Shown: positions 11,229 to 21,145, numbered from the stretch's first letter. The stretch is 33,683 nucleotides of DNA from Aureococcus anophagefferens (GCF_000186865.1 NW_008705567.1:44573-78255); one strand, 5' to 3'. Notes: a model not told the origin generated them from the sequence alone. Translations and numbers: made by a program.

Positions 11229-12204
11229 TCACCATAGAACGCACATTTCTATATCGAAGATGGTCGCGTGGCAGCTCGGGCCCCGCGGGGGTTGCATTTA
11301 CTGGGCGGCTCAACTGCTGCGCCATCATATGCAGATAACGCCGGCGTCCAACCGCGATTGGCCGTGCGTCCAATGGGCTTCGTCCGATCGTCCGATCTGG
11401 CCGATCGTCCGATCGCTGGCCGACATGAGTCGCGAGCTCTGTGTCAGTCATGGTGTTACGGTAGTGCGAGGACTGCCAGCAAGAGAGGCCGCCTCGAGCG
11501 CCGGCGTACGGGGGGATTAAGAAAAAATTTTGGGCTTCGGGGGGGGGGTGCCGGGCGAGTCCCTTCGGGCCCCCGGCGAAGCCCTTGTAGCCTACTTTGG
11601 GGGGTCGGTCGGGCGGTCGTCGTCGCCGCCGCCGCCGCCGTCGTCTCGTCACGCGCGTGGGGGAGTATCGAACCCAAGTCAGCCGTAGGGCGACCGCACA
11701 GAGGTGATGTATCCTGCCACGGCGTATCAACGGCCCCCGCACGACGCCGCGGCCCCGGGACGGGGGCCGGGGACGGGCCGGGCACGGGCCGGGGGCGCAT
11801 CGTGGACTTAGGAGATTTTTACTCGCGGCTTTGGGAAATAAATCTCTAAATAAATAGATAAATTTATGCTAGGAATACCTAGCTGCTGCCCGCGCGCGCT
11901 TCCCCGCAAGCACGACGGGCTTGTATTCCCACTCCGCGAACGTCTTCAAAGGGGGAACTTAGTCCTCGTCGTCCGCCGGCGAATAGGATACCGTATTTCG
12001 AGGCTTGCCAGTAGATGGCTGGCGGATCTTGGGAGGCTTCGGCCGGGGCGCGGCAACTTGCTGGCCTGGTACTGTCTGCTCCACAAGCGCCCTCACATCA
12101 GAAAAGACCCCAGCTTTCCAGCAGACAGCAACGTGCAACTGTCTGGCATCAGCATCATATTTGATGGATAGACTGGGAACGGGGAAGCGGCGAATATCGC
12201 CCTT
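11229..12204. other. gene-poor GC-rich repeat region
   Basis: I see no supported gene. The region holds a run of G at about 11541, a GCC/GTC-rich repeat with a tRNA T-arm-like motif (11600-11727), and a GC-rich segment at 11738-11790 that matches the reverse complement of 19650-19705. ORFs here have the biased composition expected of low-complexity DNA. Confidence 0.5.
11600..11727 (-). repeat. tRNA-like short interspersed repeat, copy 1
   Basis: On the minus strand this reads CATCACCTCTGTGCGGTCGC...GGGTTCGATACTCCCCC followed by a (CGN)n tract. GGTTCGATACTCC resembles the tRNA T-arm / B box. About 60 bp of the same body recurs at 26495-26545 in the same orientation, and a diverged copy lies at about 30515-30625 in the opposite orientation. 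A tRNA-derived SINE with a simple-repeat tail is a reasonable reading; no clear A box was found. Confidence 0.5.
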
Positions 12205-12436
12205 AGAACGCGAGTGTGATTAAGCACAATCAAAGTGCGCTTGGCGATAAGCCAGCTACCTAGGGAGCCTACATTCCGCTCCTTGGGCTATGCTACCCTA
12301 ACTCGGGACTATGCTATCCTCCCTATGCTGCGACGCTCATACTGGCCTATGCTGGCTATGCTAAGTCTGCCTTATACTGGCTATGCTCATGCTGTACTAT
12401 GCTGGTGCTTCATACTAGCATACTCGGATTCTAACA
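12205..12436 (+). repeat. CTATGCT dispersed repeat, copy 1
   Basis: This copy begins at GAACGCGAGTGTGATTAAG, continues through CTACCTAGGGAGCCTACATT, then many CTATGCT/CTATGCTGG units, and ends at CATACTCGGATTCTAACA. A nearly identical inverted copy lies at 27210-27455, and a shorter direct copy at 13783-13930. It abuts the left arm of the 233-bp inverted repeat. Confidence 0.85.
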
Positions 12437-12669
12437 CCGGCACGGGCCCGGCACGCGGCACGGCACTCGGCACGGGCCCCCGGGCACGGGCCGGGCACGG
12501 GCCACGCGGCCCGGCACGGGCCCGGCACTCGGCACGGGCCCCGGGCACGGGCCGGGCACGGGCCGGGGAGGCCCGGCACGGGCCCGGCACGGGGCCCCGG
12601 GCACGGCCCGGGCACGGGCCGGGGACGTGGCCGGGGACCGCGGCACGCACCGTTGTGCAGGGCCCCCTC
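12437..12669. repeat. GC-rich 233-bp inverted repeat, left arm
   Basis: This arm is built of CGGCACGGGCC-type units. Read as reverse complement it matches 19377-19609 over its whole length, with no difference that I could find by eye. The arm ends 68 bp before the eIF4E start codon. Confidence 0.9.
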
Positions 12670-12737
12670 TCCACTTGTAGGCCCGGCCGAGACGAACCAC
12701 GGACAAATCCCTTGTCCGGACAAGCGGGCTCGCTAAC

Positions 12738-13340
12738 ATGAGTTCACATCCAACTCAGCACACCTGGGCATTCTGGGAGCATCGGACCTCCGAGAAGAAA
12801 ACGATGACCAAGCAAGAATGGGCCAACTTGCAGAAAAAATTATTTAGCTTTAGCACAGTCGAAGATTTTTGGAAAAATTACGAACATATTCCTCCCCCCT
12901 CAGATGTGTTCTACGATGGGAAAGCGCGAAAGCGCGTCGGATCACCGCCACAAGACCGGTTCATCGAGTCTTTCTCAATCTTCAAAGAGGGCATAGCGCC
13001 CGAATGGGAGGATTCTGCAAACATTAATGGCGGTGAATGGAATCTTCGCAAGAGCGGGCGGGGGAATGAGGGGGACATGATCGACGAATGGTGGCAAAAT
13101 CTCGTCCTGGGTCTAATCGGCGAGACCATTGACACTCAGGATCATATTTGCGGTGCGCGTGTTGTTGATAAATCTGGTGGGAAGGGTTCCCATCCAGTGT
13201 ATCGCATTGAGCTCTGGTTAAGGACCAAGGATGCTGGTATCACAGAGAGCATGAAGCTACGCATGATCGAAATTATGACCGACAATCGAGCGCCACGTAC
13301 TATGTCAGACCAGTTTCAATGGAAGATGCACGGTGTATGA
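12738..13340 (+). CDS. EIF4E: translation initiation factor eIF4E, protist type
   Basis: This protein binds the mRNA 5' cap and recruits eIF4G for translation initiation. It is a single exon of 200 residues; the start is the ATG at 12738, with HTWAFWEHR near residue 8 as in the family. Conserved elements in order are TVEDFWKNYEHI, FSIFKEGIAPEWED (cap-stacking Trp and the Glu that contacts the guanine), NGGEW, WWQNLVLGLIGE, DHICGARVV and the final cap-pocket Trp in YRIELWLRT. The first cap-stacking Trp is probably that of KQEWANL. Two insertions relative to animal eIF4E are seen: GKARKRVGSPPQDRF before FSIF, and RKSGRGNEGDMI before WWQN. Such insertions are known in protist, for example dinoflagellate, eIF4E. 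EGIAPEWEDSANINGGEW is also close to the 4EHP subclass, so class I versus 4EHP-like is open. Confidence 0.93.
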   Translation: MSSHPTQHTWAFWEHRTSEKKTMTKQEWANLQKKLFSFSTVEDFWKNYEHIPPPSDVFYDGKARKRVGSPPQDRFIESFSIFKEGIAPEWEDSANINGGEWNLRKSGRGNEGDMIDEWWQNLVLGLIGETIDTQDHICGARVVDKSGGKGSHPVYRIELWLRTKDAGITESMKLRMIEIMTDNRAPRTMSDQFQWKMHGV

Positions 13341-13782
13341 TTGCTCTTTGAGATTCATTCATGAAAGGGCTTTCACTTCGGAGTGACTTGGATTTACTCT
13401 TTGAATTCCATATAGATCGGCATTGGTCACGGTCTCTGCGCAAAGGCCATAGCCAGGCGAGTCTCACCGCCAAATGCCGCCATCATAGCCCATGCAGGAG
13501 GATGTTGCCAACATGTTGGCAGTACCTGGTTGCCCAGGGCGGTACCCAGTTGGGACCCTCGCAGGCTCTTTGCCTCGCGGGGATCTTGACAACCTCAAGT
13601 ATGGGCCTCGCCGGGCCTCCCAGGCTGCCCGGGGAGACCGCGGAGACATGACGAGGCGCCGGCAGGAGATTTGAGGCGCTGCGCCCTCCTGGCCATGAGC
13701 ACATGAGCGGAGCTAAAAAGCAAGTAAAAAACCCTCATGCTCTATATACCCCCAACAGGGCATGATAAACGGGGATTATCGA

Positions 13783-13930
13783 GGTCAGAACGCGAGTGTG
13801 ATTAAGGACAATCAAAGTGCGCTTGGCGATAGGCCAGCTACCTAGGGAGCCTACATTCAAGTTCCGCTCCTTGCCAGTGGGCTATGCTACCCTAACTCGG
13901 GACTATGCTATCCTCCCTATGCTACCGCTA
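13783..13930 (+). repeat. CTATGCT dispersed repeat, copy 2 (short)
   Basis: This copy starts at ATCGAGGTCAGAACGCGAGTG and shares TTAAGGACAATCAAAGTGCG, CTACCTAGGGAGCCTACATT and the first few CTATGCT units with copies 1 and 3. It lacks the later CTATGCTGG array and carries two small insertions of 4-7 bp. Confidence 0.85.
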
Positions 13931-14094
13931 CTGCAACGCCCCAATAGCAACACCGCAGACCGTCACGCACAGCGCACGCGCGGCGCACAGCGCCTCGAGG
14001 ACGCGAGCCGAGGCCAAGGGCGACACGCAGAAGGAAGCACGCAATGAACACAGCAAAAATCGACGAGGATCGCGCGTTCAGCGGGCTCACATAC

Positions 14095-14132
14095 GCCAAA
14101 CAGGTTTGGCCTAGCTCCCAAACCGGTTTGGG
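14095..14132. repeat. two adjacent perfect palindromes
   Basis: GCCAAACAGGTTTGGC (14095-14110, 7-bp arms) is followed after 6 bp by CCCAAACCGGTTTGGG (14117-14132, 8-bp arms, no spacer). They share the core CCAAAC..GTTTGG. Confidence 0.85.
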
Positions 14133-14268
14133 CCGAGTTCAACGGCCACGGAAGAGTCGGACCGTTAAGATTGCATAACTCTTGTCGATTATGGAAGCCC
14201 TTTTGGTCAAAGCAAGGCAGTCGGTCGCCGCAGGCCCAGCCAGGCCAGAACAGGCGAAATCCGCGAGG

Positions 14269-14592
14269 TCACTTTACGCGTACGTTAGCGCCCCGCCGAG
14301 GCGCGTAGACGCCCCCTAGACCCCCCGGAGGCGTGTGGAAGGCGCGTGCGACGGGTGGTGTACGCCAGTCGTCCTCGCCGGCCGCGGCCGCACCGTGGTC
14401 GCGCATGGTCGTCGGGCCCGGCCGGCCGTAGGGCTGGCCGCTGCCGTAGCCCTTCGGCACCGGGCCCCTGGGCGACCCCAAGGAGGCGTAGTACAGCTTG
14501 ATGGGGTCCCGCACGACGACGTCGATGAGCTTGGCGGTGCTCGAGCTGCTCCTCGACGAGCACACCGTCAAGTTCCGGATGCACGCCGCCAC
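14269..14592 (-). CDS. possible exon fragment in a GC-rich island, unknown product
   Basis: On the minus strand, part of this frame reads like protein (KLIDVVVRDPIKLYYASLG, then GPVPKGYGSGQPYGRPGP). The surrounding 14.3-14.9 kb is much richer in GC than the recognised genes, resembling the 24.5-25.8 kb island. I do not recognise a family. It may be an exon, a remnant, or chance in GC-rich DNA where long ORFs are common on both strands. Confidence 0.2.
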   Translation of the reverse strand: MAACIRNLTVCSSRSSSSTAKLIDVVVRDPIKLYYASLGSPRGPVPKGYGSGQPYGRPGPTTMRDHGAAAAGEDDWRTPPVARAFHTPPGGLGGVYAPRRGANVRVK

Positions 14593-16587
14593 GGGCCCGT
14601 GTTGACGGTTTTGTCACTCGAGCTTGGGACCACACATCATGACAAGGGCCTCGACCGTTCTGGGCGCGGCGCCGCACCCACGAGGCCGCTGCGCAGCCGT
14701 GCCGCCGACGACCGTGTGCCCAGAGAGACCGTTTCGACGCCCAGAGCGGCCCGTGCGACCGTGTTCGTGGCGTCACACGATGACCTGGGGATCGGGCAGC
14801 CGCGCGGCAGCTTGCACGCGTGGCGCGGGCGCAAGACGCAGCGCTTTAGGGCGCCGAGGGGCGCCGCAGCGCGTCGAGGCAGCCCGTCGTTGGAAAAAAG
14901 ATGGCTAAAAATCCATCAAGATGCCGAAGCGACGACAAACTTTGAAGAAAACCTCGCATTTTAGACGCCTGTGTCCACAATCAGCCGCCCTTGTCCACGG
15001 CCCGGCGCCCGGACACGTCCCCGGGCGTTCCGGCACGTAAGGCGGCGGTACCGGGGGCGTACCGCAGCTCGTCGACGGTGTATTTTATTTTATTTTTTTT
15101 GTATTTTCGGCCGCGCGCGCACGCGCGCGCTTCCGCGAGGTCGTCTTACACGGTACCAAGGACGTCGAAAATGAATTCAGAGTCTCCGAAATGTATTTAG
15201 GCGTACGGGGTTCGTCCCGATTCGTCGCGGAAAGTGACCTCGCGTTTTTTGGCCTGGCTGGGCCCGTGACGACCGCAGTTGGCAGAGAACAAGCATAGTC
15301 AGAGGCGACAGATTTTCTTTTTGAGTTCAAAGTTGGCTATGGTCAAAGTCCGCACTTCAGATATGAAGCAAAGGATCAATAATGCTGCTGCCCGTGGAGA
15401 CATAGCTGCTATTGTACGGGATCTTCAGCGTGCTCATTCCAATGGGGTTTTCAAAAGGAGAGGAGGGTTAATGGGATTTTTAAAAGACCTAATACACAGC
15501 GCAGCCCTTGAAAATGGAGCCTGAGAAGGAAAACGAAGCAAGAACATGCGGTGGAGCACCAGCACCCACAGGGTGATGCAGGTGTTGATGCGGCTAGGTG
15601 GGCAAAGGTCCATCCTCAGGGCCAGCACGAGTATGTTCTGTGACATGCCACGTACGTCGGAGCTCTTACGTACACCCTAAGGGCCTCCGTAGGTCTTAGG
15701 TAATTCCGGTAATGCTCAGCCCTAGGAACTCCGCTCAGCCTAAGATTGTAAATTTAACGTCGTAATCGAGAACGAGCGAGCCGACGTCAAGGCAGCGACG
15801 AGGAACGCGGTCGACCGGCAGCGGTGCGGCTCTCACCTCTTCTTCCATCGGCTAGGACGCCCGGAACGCGTTCCAGGCATCTGGAACTGCCAAGAACCAA
15901 CGTTTCGACCCGAGAGGCGTTCGCGGCCCGCGAAACCGACGGCTCCCAGACGCCCACCACGACGCGCGAACACGCGCGTTCGCGCGAGTTGGACGCGCCA
16001 GGGGCTCCTAGGGCCCTCCCAGCTTAATCGTGACGCTCAGTCCGCCAGGAACCGGCGTCCGGGGGCCGCTCCTGCTACTTGAGCCGTGGTGGCTGGCTGA
16101 TCTAGGAGTCACCCTTGTTTGAATTCGGAATTATGGCCCCGGCCGAGCCGCGATGTCGGGCCACCGGTTGCGCGCTAGTCGTATCGACCGGGGCATTCGG
16201 GGAGCGTGGGGTCGGCGGTTCGGGTCGGGGGTCGCATGATGTATCTTCAGTGCGCACTGGCGTAGTCCCTCTAGGGCAACACCCTGTCAGTGTGTGCCAC
16301 CTTGTACGTTGGCGGCTATGGGCGTGAATTGATGGTCCCTGTTGGCGCGCTCGACATGCCTAGGCCGCTCCGAAGAGTCAAAAGGCCCGTCGCGGCCGAG
16401 AGCTAAAGGGCGGCGACGTGGTGGTCGGCGAGCTGATGGCAACTGTGCAACTTCCAGACGATTGGTGGGACACGTCCGAGGTTGGCCATCGGGCTCTATC
16501 GAATGCGCTACGCTGACGGAGATGAAAGGATCATGAAATGTGTTTGCTACATGCCGAGATCGCTAGCTCACATGCACCTTAAGCGTC
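14593..16587. other. long gene-poor stretch
   Basis: I see only weak candidates here: a PPR-like short ORF at 15279-15524, an alternating CG tract at about 15110-15131 next to a T-rich run, and a patch of short inverted TACGTAC/CCTAAG motifs at 15650-15745. The ORFs at 15824-16536 have no recognisable features. Confidence 0.45.
15279..15524 (+). CDS. possible PPR-like fragment
   Basis: The frame from about 15339 reads MVKVRTSDMKQRINNAAARG, then DIAAIVRDLQRAHSNGVF. This helical pattern resembles a pentatricopeptide repeat (helix A, helix B, then S-N-G-V). It then stops after 81 codons. It could be an exon or remnant of a PPR protein. The resemblance is by pattern only and the match is weak. 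Confidence 0.25.
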   Translation: MAENKHSQRRQIFFLSSKLAMVKVRTSDMKQRINNAAARGDIAAIVRDLQRAHSNGVFKRRGGLMGFLKDLIHSAALENGA

Positions 16588-18792
16588 TTACTCCGCGTGT
16601 CGTCGAGTCCAGAAAGCGTCCTCCACGTCGACATCACGGTCTGCCTTGAGGGCTTTCCTATAAACTTTTGGCATGCGCGAACTATCATAGACATCCCGTC
16701 GTTCTTGAGGAAGTGAGGCGAGAGTGGCCTCGATGAATCCTCTCTCCACGAACCACTGCATGGTCTTCGTTGAGAGCGCAAAAAGTTTTTTGACACCCGA
16801 AGCGATCGCGACACGCTCCAGGTACGAGAGAAGAGCATCGCCCTTCGATTGTCTGCGGTATTTGGGTGCAACAACTAGACAACCAAGTTCTGCAAGTGAA
16901 CCTTGCGCGTCAAGTCGTTTCAAGGACGCACATGCTATTGGAAGATCATCTCTCGCAAGAACATAATAGCAGCCACGAGCGACCTCCTGGATGAGCTCAG
17001 GGCGTGAACGAGGGACAAGTGTGCCATCGTCCTCCAGAGGCATGATGAGGCCTAGCAATGAATCAACGTCGCTTAGTACAGCACTTCGTATGCCTTCATA
17101 GATGTCTCTGGAGATAAGGGTGCCGGCACCATCTCGCGTGTAAAGCTCTCGAAGTAATGCACCTTCTGTCGGCGAAACAAGGTGAGCACGTGTAACGCCT
17201 TGCTCAAGCGCGGTTACACAGAAGTCAGCAAGATCGAGAATCTGCGCGGCAGGACCGTCGTCATCGAGCTCTTGTCGGCGCTGGAGAAGCCTGCGAGCAT
17301 CATCAAGGCGGAGACTCGCAACACGTCGGCCAGAGGACACAAGAGCAGCGCCGTCTACATCCTTCCAAGCAAGCTCATGGCCAGCCGTGACCTATGCCAC
17401 GCGAATAGTCCTAGAGTATATTTGTGATTGTGGTCTATCCTCATCAAATCTCTCATCATAGATCTTTGAGATAGATCAGAAGAATATTTAAACAGCCTTA
17501 AAAGAACACTGATCGCAAACGAAGATCAATTTAGACGCAAGCAGCGCAGGTGCCGCACCTAAGTGCCACCTCTGAGAGCCAAATCTCACATCCTCTCCGT
17601 GCACGCTAAATGAAAAGCAACAGGATGTCGTAAAAGATACGCTGGTTGCCATACGTGCGGCAATCTCTTCCGTGCGTACATTGAAGGTCTCCCCGGAGGG
17701 AGAGTAAGCGAGAGCAGATAGCAGGACGATTTCACCAGCGTCGAGATGCCTCGAAATCTTGGCCGCATCCACAAGGCGCGCCTTTAGAGAAATATTTGAA
17801 GCACTTTCGCATCGATTAAGAGATGGTCGCATCTCAGATTATCTAAAGCTCACAACGCAGGTAGCTACCGCACCGGTGAATCCGGTATCGACACCGTCGA
17901 TGACACCAACTGGCCTCCCGCTCACAAACCCATTCCCACCAACAACATCGACGCCAATAGTGGATCGGCCGTGGGAGGCACCACCGCTTCGCAGAGCACG
18001 GGAAAGGGCTGCCTCAACACGCGACCGTGCGAGGCCGCATTCCACTTGAACCTATGCTAGAACTCATGCTGCGTCTAAACTGATGCGGTCCTAGAAGATT
18101 TATCGATGAAATAGTCACAACTCGTAAAGCCCCGCTCCGCCCCTAACCGCTGCGAGCTCTTCTGTACCTGTCACTCTCAACCCCCGAATCCTTTCGCCTA
18201 AGTTTTTTTTCCCCAAAAGCAGTCGACGGTCCACCTGAAGTCGGACAGAGACGAGCATGACCAACTTGACTCCAAGCACATGCAGTGTTGCCAAATCGTC
18301 CATAATTTCCTGGAACCTGAATATATAGCTATTAAAAACAACTCATCTCTCCATTTCAATCATGTAATCTTCAATGGCACTTGATACTCGCTTGGACACT
18401 GCTTTGAACATGGCATCGTTGTCAATGACTTCACTGCAGAGGTGCACAACCATAGTGCTATCTCGATGTAAATCCACATACGGCGCAGATCCACGAAGCT
18501 GTTGTACAACGTTCCACGCCTCACAATCGCCGTCCTTGAGGCCAGCGGCAACTTCGACTCTATTTGCGTCGATGGACATTTCTACAGGAGGTAGAGGTGC
18601 GCCAAATGAATCATGGAACGAGTCCCGTTCATCATGCGGTTGGACCCGAAGCATGCCATTGGGCAAGATGCTACACCGATATCTCACACCAGAGGGCATG
18701 CCCCCCCCCCCCCCCCCCTTGCCAAACTGCACCAGTGCAAGGGCACCCTGGATGGTTCCAACGATGGCAAGAACGAGGCAGGGTCGCGCCAT
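16588..18792 (-). CDS. NAGS: N-acetylglutamate synthase, ArgA-type, plastid-targeted
   Basis: It acetylates glutamate with acetyl-CoA, the first step of arginine synthesis. Six exons keep one frame of 577 codons: 18792-18392, 18316-18148, 18051-17869, 17781-17643, 17558-17521 and 17391-16588. Introns 1 (donor AA|GCGAGT) and 4 (A|GCGTAT) fit only as GC-AG; introns are 75-129 nt, longer than in CEP290. The N-terminus (MARPCLVLAIVGTIQGALA) is a signal peptide followed by VQFGK and a poly-Gly stretch, suggesting a bipartite plastid target. The amino-acid-kinase domain shows LRGSAPYVDLHRDSTMVVHL, DLATLHVLGVKLVM, GNGFVSGRPVGVIDGVD and LDAGEIVLLSALAYSPSGE. The GNAT domain shows RSAVLSDVDSLLGLIMPLED, LGCLVVAPKYRRQSKG and TKTMQWFVERGF. 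The order matches E. coli ArgA throughout. Confidence 0.92.
18703..18720. repeat. poly-C tract inside the NAGS N-terminal exon
   Basis: About 17-18 consecutive C encode a poly-Gly run on the minus strand, just after the predicted signal peptide. Slippage or sequencing error here would shift the frame between the signal peptide and the enzyme. Confidence 0.85.
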
Positions 18793-19376
18793 TGGGCAAC
18801 TAGAATGAGCGTCAGATTAAGCGGAGCTAAGGGAGGGGCGCCGCGCGGGCGGCTTTCGGCGCCGCAAAGCGCCTGCTTTCGCCATCCGCGGAAGCCTCGC
18901 GGACAGCTCGGGCTACGAGGACTCCCAACAAAAATCAGCGCGTCCAAAACCGTCCGCGTAGAAGCGCTGCGGCTATATGGAGGTTTCGACGAGGACACGA
19001 CCGCGAACGAAGCCCGCACGAAACGCGCAAAGCCCCCAACGGCGAGCATGGCCGCCGATATAAGAGGAGCCAGGTACGATGGTAGCTTCAGAATACCACC
19101 AGGGGGAGTAGCATACCCCAGCAGACCGGGCGATTCCAGACTGGGCCAATTTCCGACTCTGGGTGGCGACGACTCCACCATTAGACAACAATTTCCATCA
19201 CTGACATGGAACAGAATTGTTCAAGCAAGCATGAAAGCGAAGAATTTATCGCAACTGCATACACATGAAGAATATGATGACACTCAGCATGAAGACACTT
19301 TCAACCCATTCTTCATGTCCACAAACAGTGCCAATCAGCGTGGGCGGAAGGGGAACTCTGGGCCCCGGCGTCCCCC
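18793..19376. other. region between NAGS and SRP19, possible short coding segment
   Basis: A plus-strand frame from the ATG at 19048 (MAADIRGARYDGSFR, then ...FPTLGGDDSTIRQQFPSLTW) looks moderately protein-like up to about 19360, where it runs into the GC-rich repeat. I recognise no family. This is also the upstream region of NAGS (minus strand). Confidence 0.3.
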
Positions 19377-19609
19377 GAGGGGGCCCTGCACAACGGTGCG
19401 TGCCGCGGTCCCCGGCCACGTCCCCGGCCCGTGCCCGGGCCGTGCCCGGGGCCCCGTGCCGGGCCCGTGCCGGGCCTCCCCGGCCCGTGCCCGGCCCGTG
19501 CCCGGGGCCCGTGCCGAGTGCCGGGCCCGTGCCGGGCCGCGTGGCCCGTGCCCGGCCCGTGCCCGGGGGCCCGTGCCGAGTGCCGTGCCGCGTGCCGGGC
19601 CCGTGCCGG
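19377..19609. repeat. GC-rich 233-bp inverted repeat, right arm
   Basis: This is the reverse complement of 12437-12669 over its full length. It is followed at 19650-19705 by a related GC-rich segment whose reverse complement resembles 11738-11790. The SRP19 start codon lies 133 bp beyond the arm. Confidence 0.9.
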
Positions 19610-19741
19610 GCCGCGTGCCCGGAGCGCACTTACCGTGCCGGAACCCCCGTGCCCGCCGTCCCCGGCCCCCGTCCCGGGGCCGGACCGTCGTGCAGGGGCC
19701 CGTCCCCCGGCTAGAACTTGTTTCTTGTCTGATCCTCGCCC

Positions 19742-20305
19742 ATGGCTTCGAAGCGGAAACAGAAGCAAGCCGCACGACAGGAGGTGATAGAGCCGTCATC
19801 TGAAATTGAATACGCTGCTCCCGATCCAAGCACGAAGATCACGTGGCCGAGGCATCTCGCAGGGGGGGTTGACGAGAGCAAATTCCTGGTGTTGTGGCCA
19901 AATAACATCAACTCCAAGAAGAGTCTCTCACAGGGCCGGCGCATCAGCATACAACACGCCTGCGAGGATCCCATAGTACAAGAAATGTCCGAGGTGTGCC
20001 AGTTTTTGAAGCTGACTCACATAATCGAGCCATACAAGGCGCTGTCGAGAGACATTTCAGCTCATCCAGGGCGGATCCGAGTTCAAATCTTCTCTGACGA
20101 CAAGCCGTGTCATGTGGAGATTGAATCTCGGAAGGGCCTGATGCGCAAGATGGGCGAGCTGATTCCGAAGCTCAATATCCGGAAACACCGAGTTGCGATG
20201 GAGCAGCGTGAACTCGATGCACAAAGGTATCAGGCTGAAAATGGAAACAGCCCAGGCAACCCAAAAGGCTATGCCAAAAAAAAAGGTAAAAAGGGACGGC
20301 GCTAG
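19742..20305 (+). CDS. SRP19: signal recognition particle 19 kDa subunit
   Basis: SRP19 binds SRP RNA helices 6 and 8 and allows SRP54 to join the particle that targets ribosomes to the ER. It is a single exon of 187 residues starting at GCCCATGG. The core FLVLWPNNINSKKSLSQGRR matches the family signature (YPAYLNNKKTIAEGRR in human). It is followed by DPIVQEMSEVCQFL, the segment HPGRIRVQIFSDD (human GRVRVQLKQED), SRKGLMRKMGELIPKL (human SRKSVMLYAAEMIPKL), and a Lys-rich tail KKKGKKGRR. An N-terminal extension of about 45 residues precedes the core. The gene directly follows a GC-rich repeat, as eIF4E does. Confidence 0.95.
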   Translation: MASKRKQKQAARQEVIEPSSEIEYAAPDPSTKITWPRHLAGGVDESKFLVLWPNNINSKKSLSQGRRISIQHACEDPIVQEMSEVCQFLKLTHIIEPYKALSRDISAHPGRIRVQIFSDDKPCHVEIESRKGLMRKMGELIPKLNIRKHRVAMEQRELDAQRYQAENGNSPGNPKGYAKKKGKKGRR

Positions 20306-20446
20306 TGTGGATATAGATGATGTCGCTGATGAGCTTGTTTGAATTGGGGTGAGTTCAAGAGAAGCCCGTGAGTGGCCCCAAGGGACGACCGGCGAGCAGC
20401 GCATGGACAGATCCCGACAGTGACGAGATCGACATATGAAGCTAGC

Positions 20447-20468
20447 CCCCCCCCCCCCCCCCCCCCCC
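20447..20468. repeat. poly-C homopolymer tract
   Basis: About 22 consecutive C, roughly 140 bp after the SRP19 stop codon. Confidence 0.9.
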
Positions 20469-20872
20469 ACCGGAGGGCCCGGTGCATGAGCAGGGCCGCC
20501 ATGGAAACTAACAAGTAGCGCGTCACTTTGTTTATAAAAACAACAACTTGAAATTCCAAAAAGAGCGCCCGTTTGGAGGCCAGACGCTAGAGAGATAGAG
20601 AGATTTCTACCCTCATCCTCAGTGCATCATACCCCACTGTGCTCCTACTGCGTATCCTGCTAGTTGTCCTTCTCTTCCTTAATACACCCCAATCCAGTTT
20701 TAAGTCTTATAGACAGCGAACTGAAAGAGTGTCAGCCAGCAGGGGGAGGAGAGCATAGCGCCCTTCTGTGTCTGTGGTGTCTGTCTGGTTAGCGTCACAG
20801 CGACGTGCCAGGGAGCACCAGGCTCGGCGAGGTAGCACAGTCGCCGGACAGTGCACCTGCTGGATAGTAGTT

Positions 20873-20965
20873 TAGCAGGTTAAGGGCAGTCTAACTTAGT
20901 AGTAAGTGGGTGCTAGAACTGACTTAAGAAGGAGGCTACTCTCGTAGACTCGGGCACGGTACCGC
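20873..20965 (+). repeat. dispersed repeat (TTAAGAAGGAGG family), copy 1
   Basis: It shares AAGGGCAGTCTAA, GTGGG.GCTAG, ACTTAAGAAGGAGGC and GTAGACTCGGGCACGGT with the reverse complement of 31078-31168. The two copies differ by small indels. Confidence 0.8.
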
Positions 20966-21054
20966 ACAGACAAACGGCCAGCGAGGTTATTATAATGTAC
21001 GAAGACAGGAAGGGAGGAAAGTATCAGAAGAGCATAAATCCTAGTTAGGATATT

Positions 21055-21145
21055 GCGCGCCGGCTCCGAGTCGACGGCGCGTGGCCCCGAGCGGAGCGAA
21101 TCCGGGCACGCGTGCGCGCGCGCGCGTGGCGCGCGGCGTGGCGCG
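21055..21145 (+). repeat. GC-rich dispersed repeat (CGACGGCGCGTGGCCCCGAG), copy 1
   Basis: The core CGACGGCGCGTGGCCCCGAG followed by GGGCACGCGTGCGCGC recurs as reverse complement at about 27478-27550. A run of alternating CG follows the core. Confidence 0.8.

Larger units (their letters stand above)
13341..14268. other. repeat-bearing gene-less region
   Basis: No supported gene. It holds a perfect 14-bp palindrome (GCCAACATGTTGGC, 13507-13520), the second CTATGCT repeat copy (13783-13930) and two adjacent palindromes at 14095-14132. Confidence 0.5.

Noticed and set aside
12235..12741. Long ORFs on both strands across the GC-rich repeats (also 19265-19829)
   Set aside because: They consist of Ala/Arg/Gly/Pro runs, exist in several frames at once, and follow from the repeat composition.
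18613..19803. A 396-codon plus-strand ORF
   Set aside because: It is antisense to NAGS exon 1 at its start and made of GC-rich repeat at its end; only the middle part is kept as a weak candidate.
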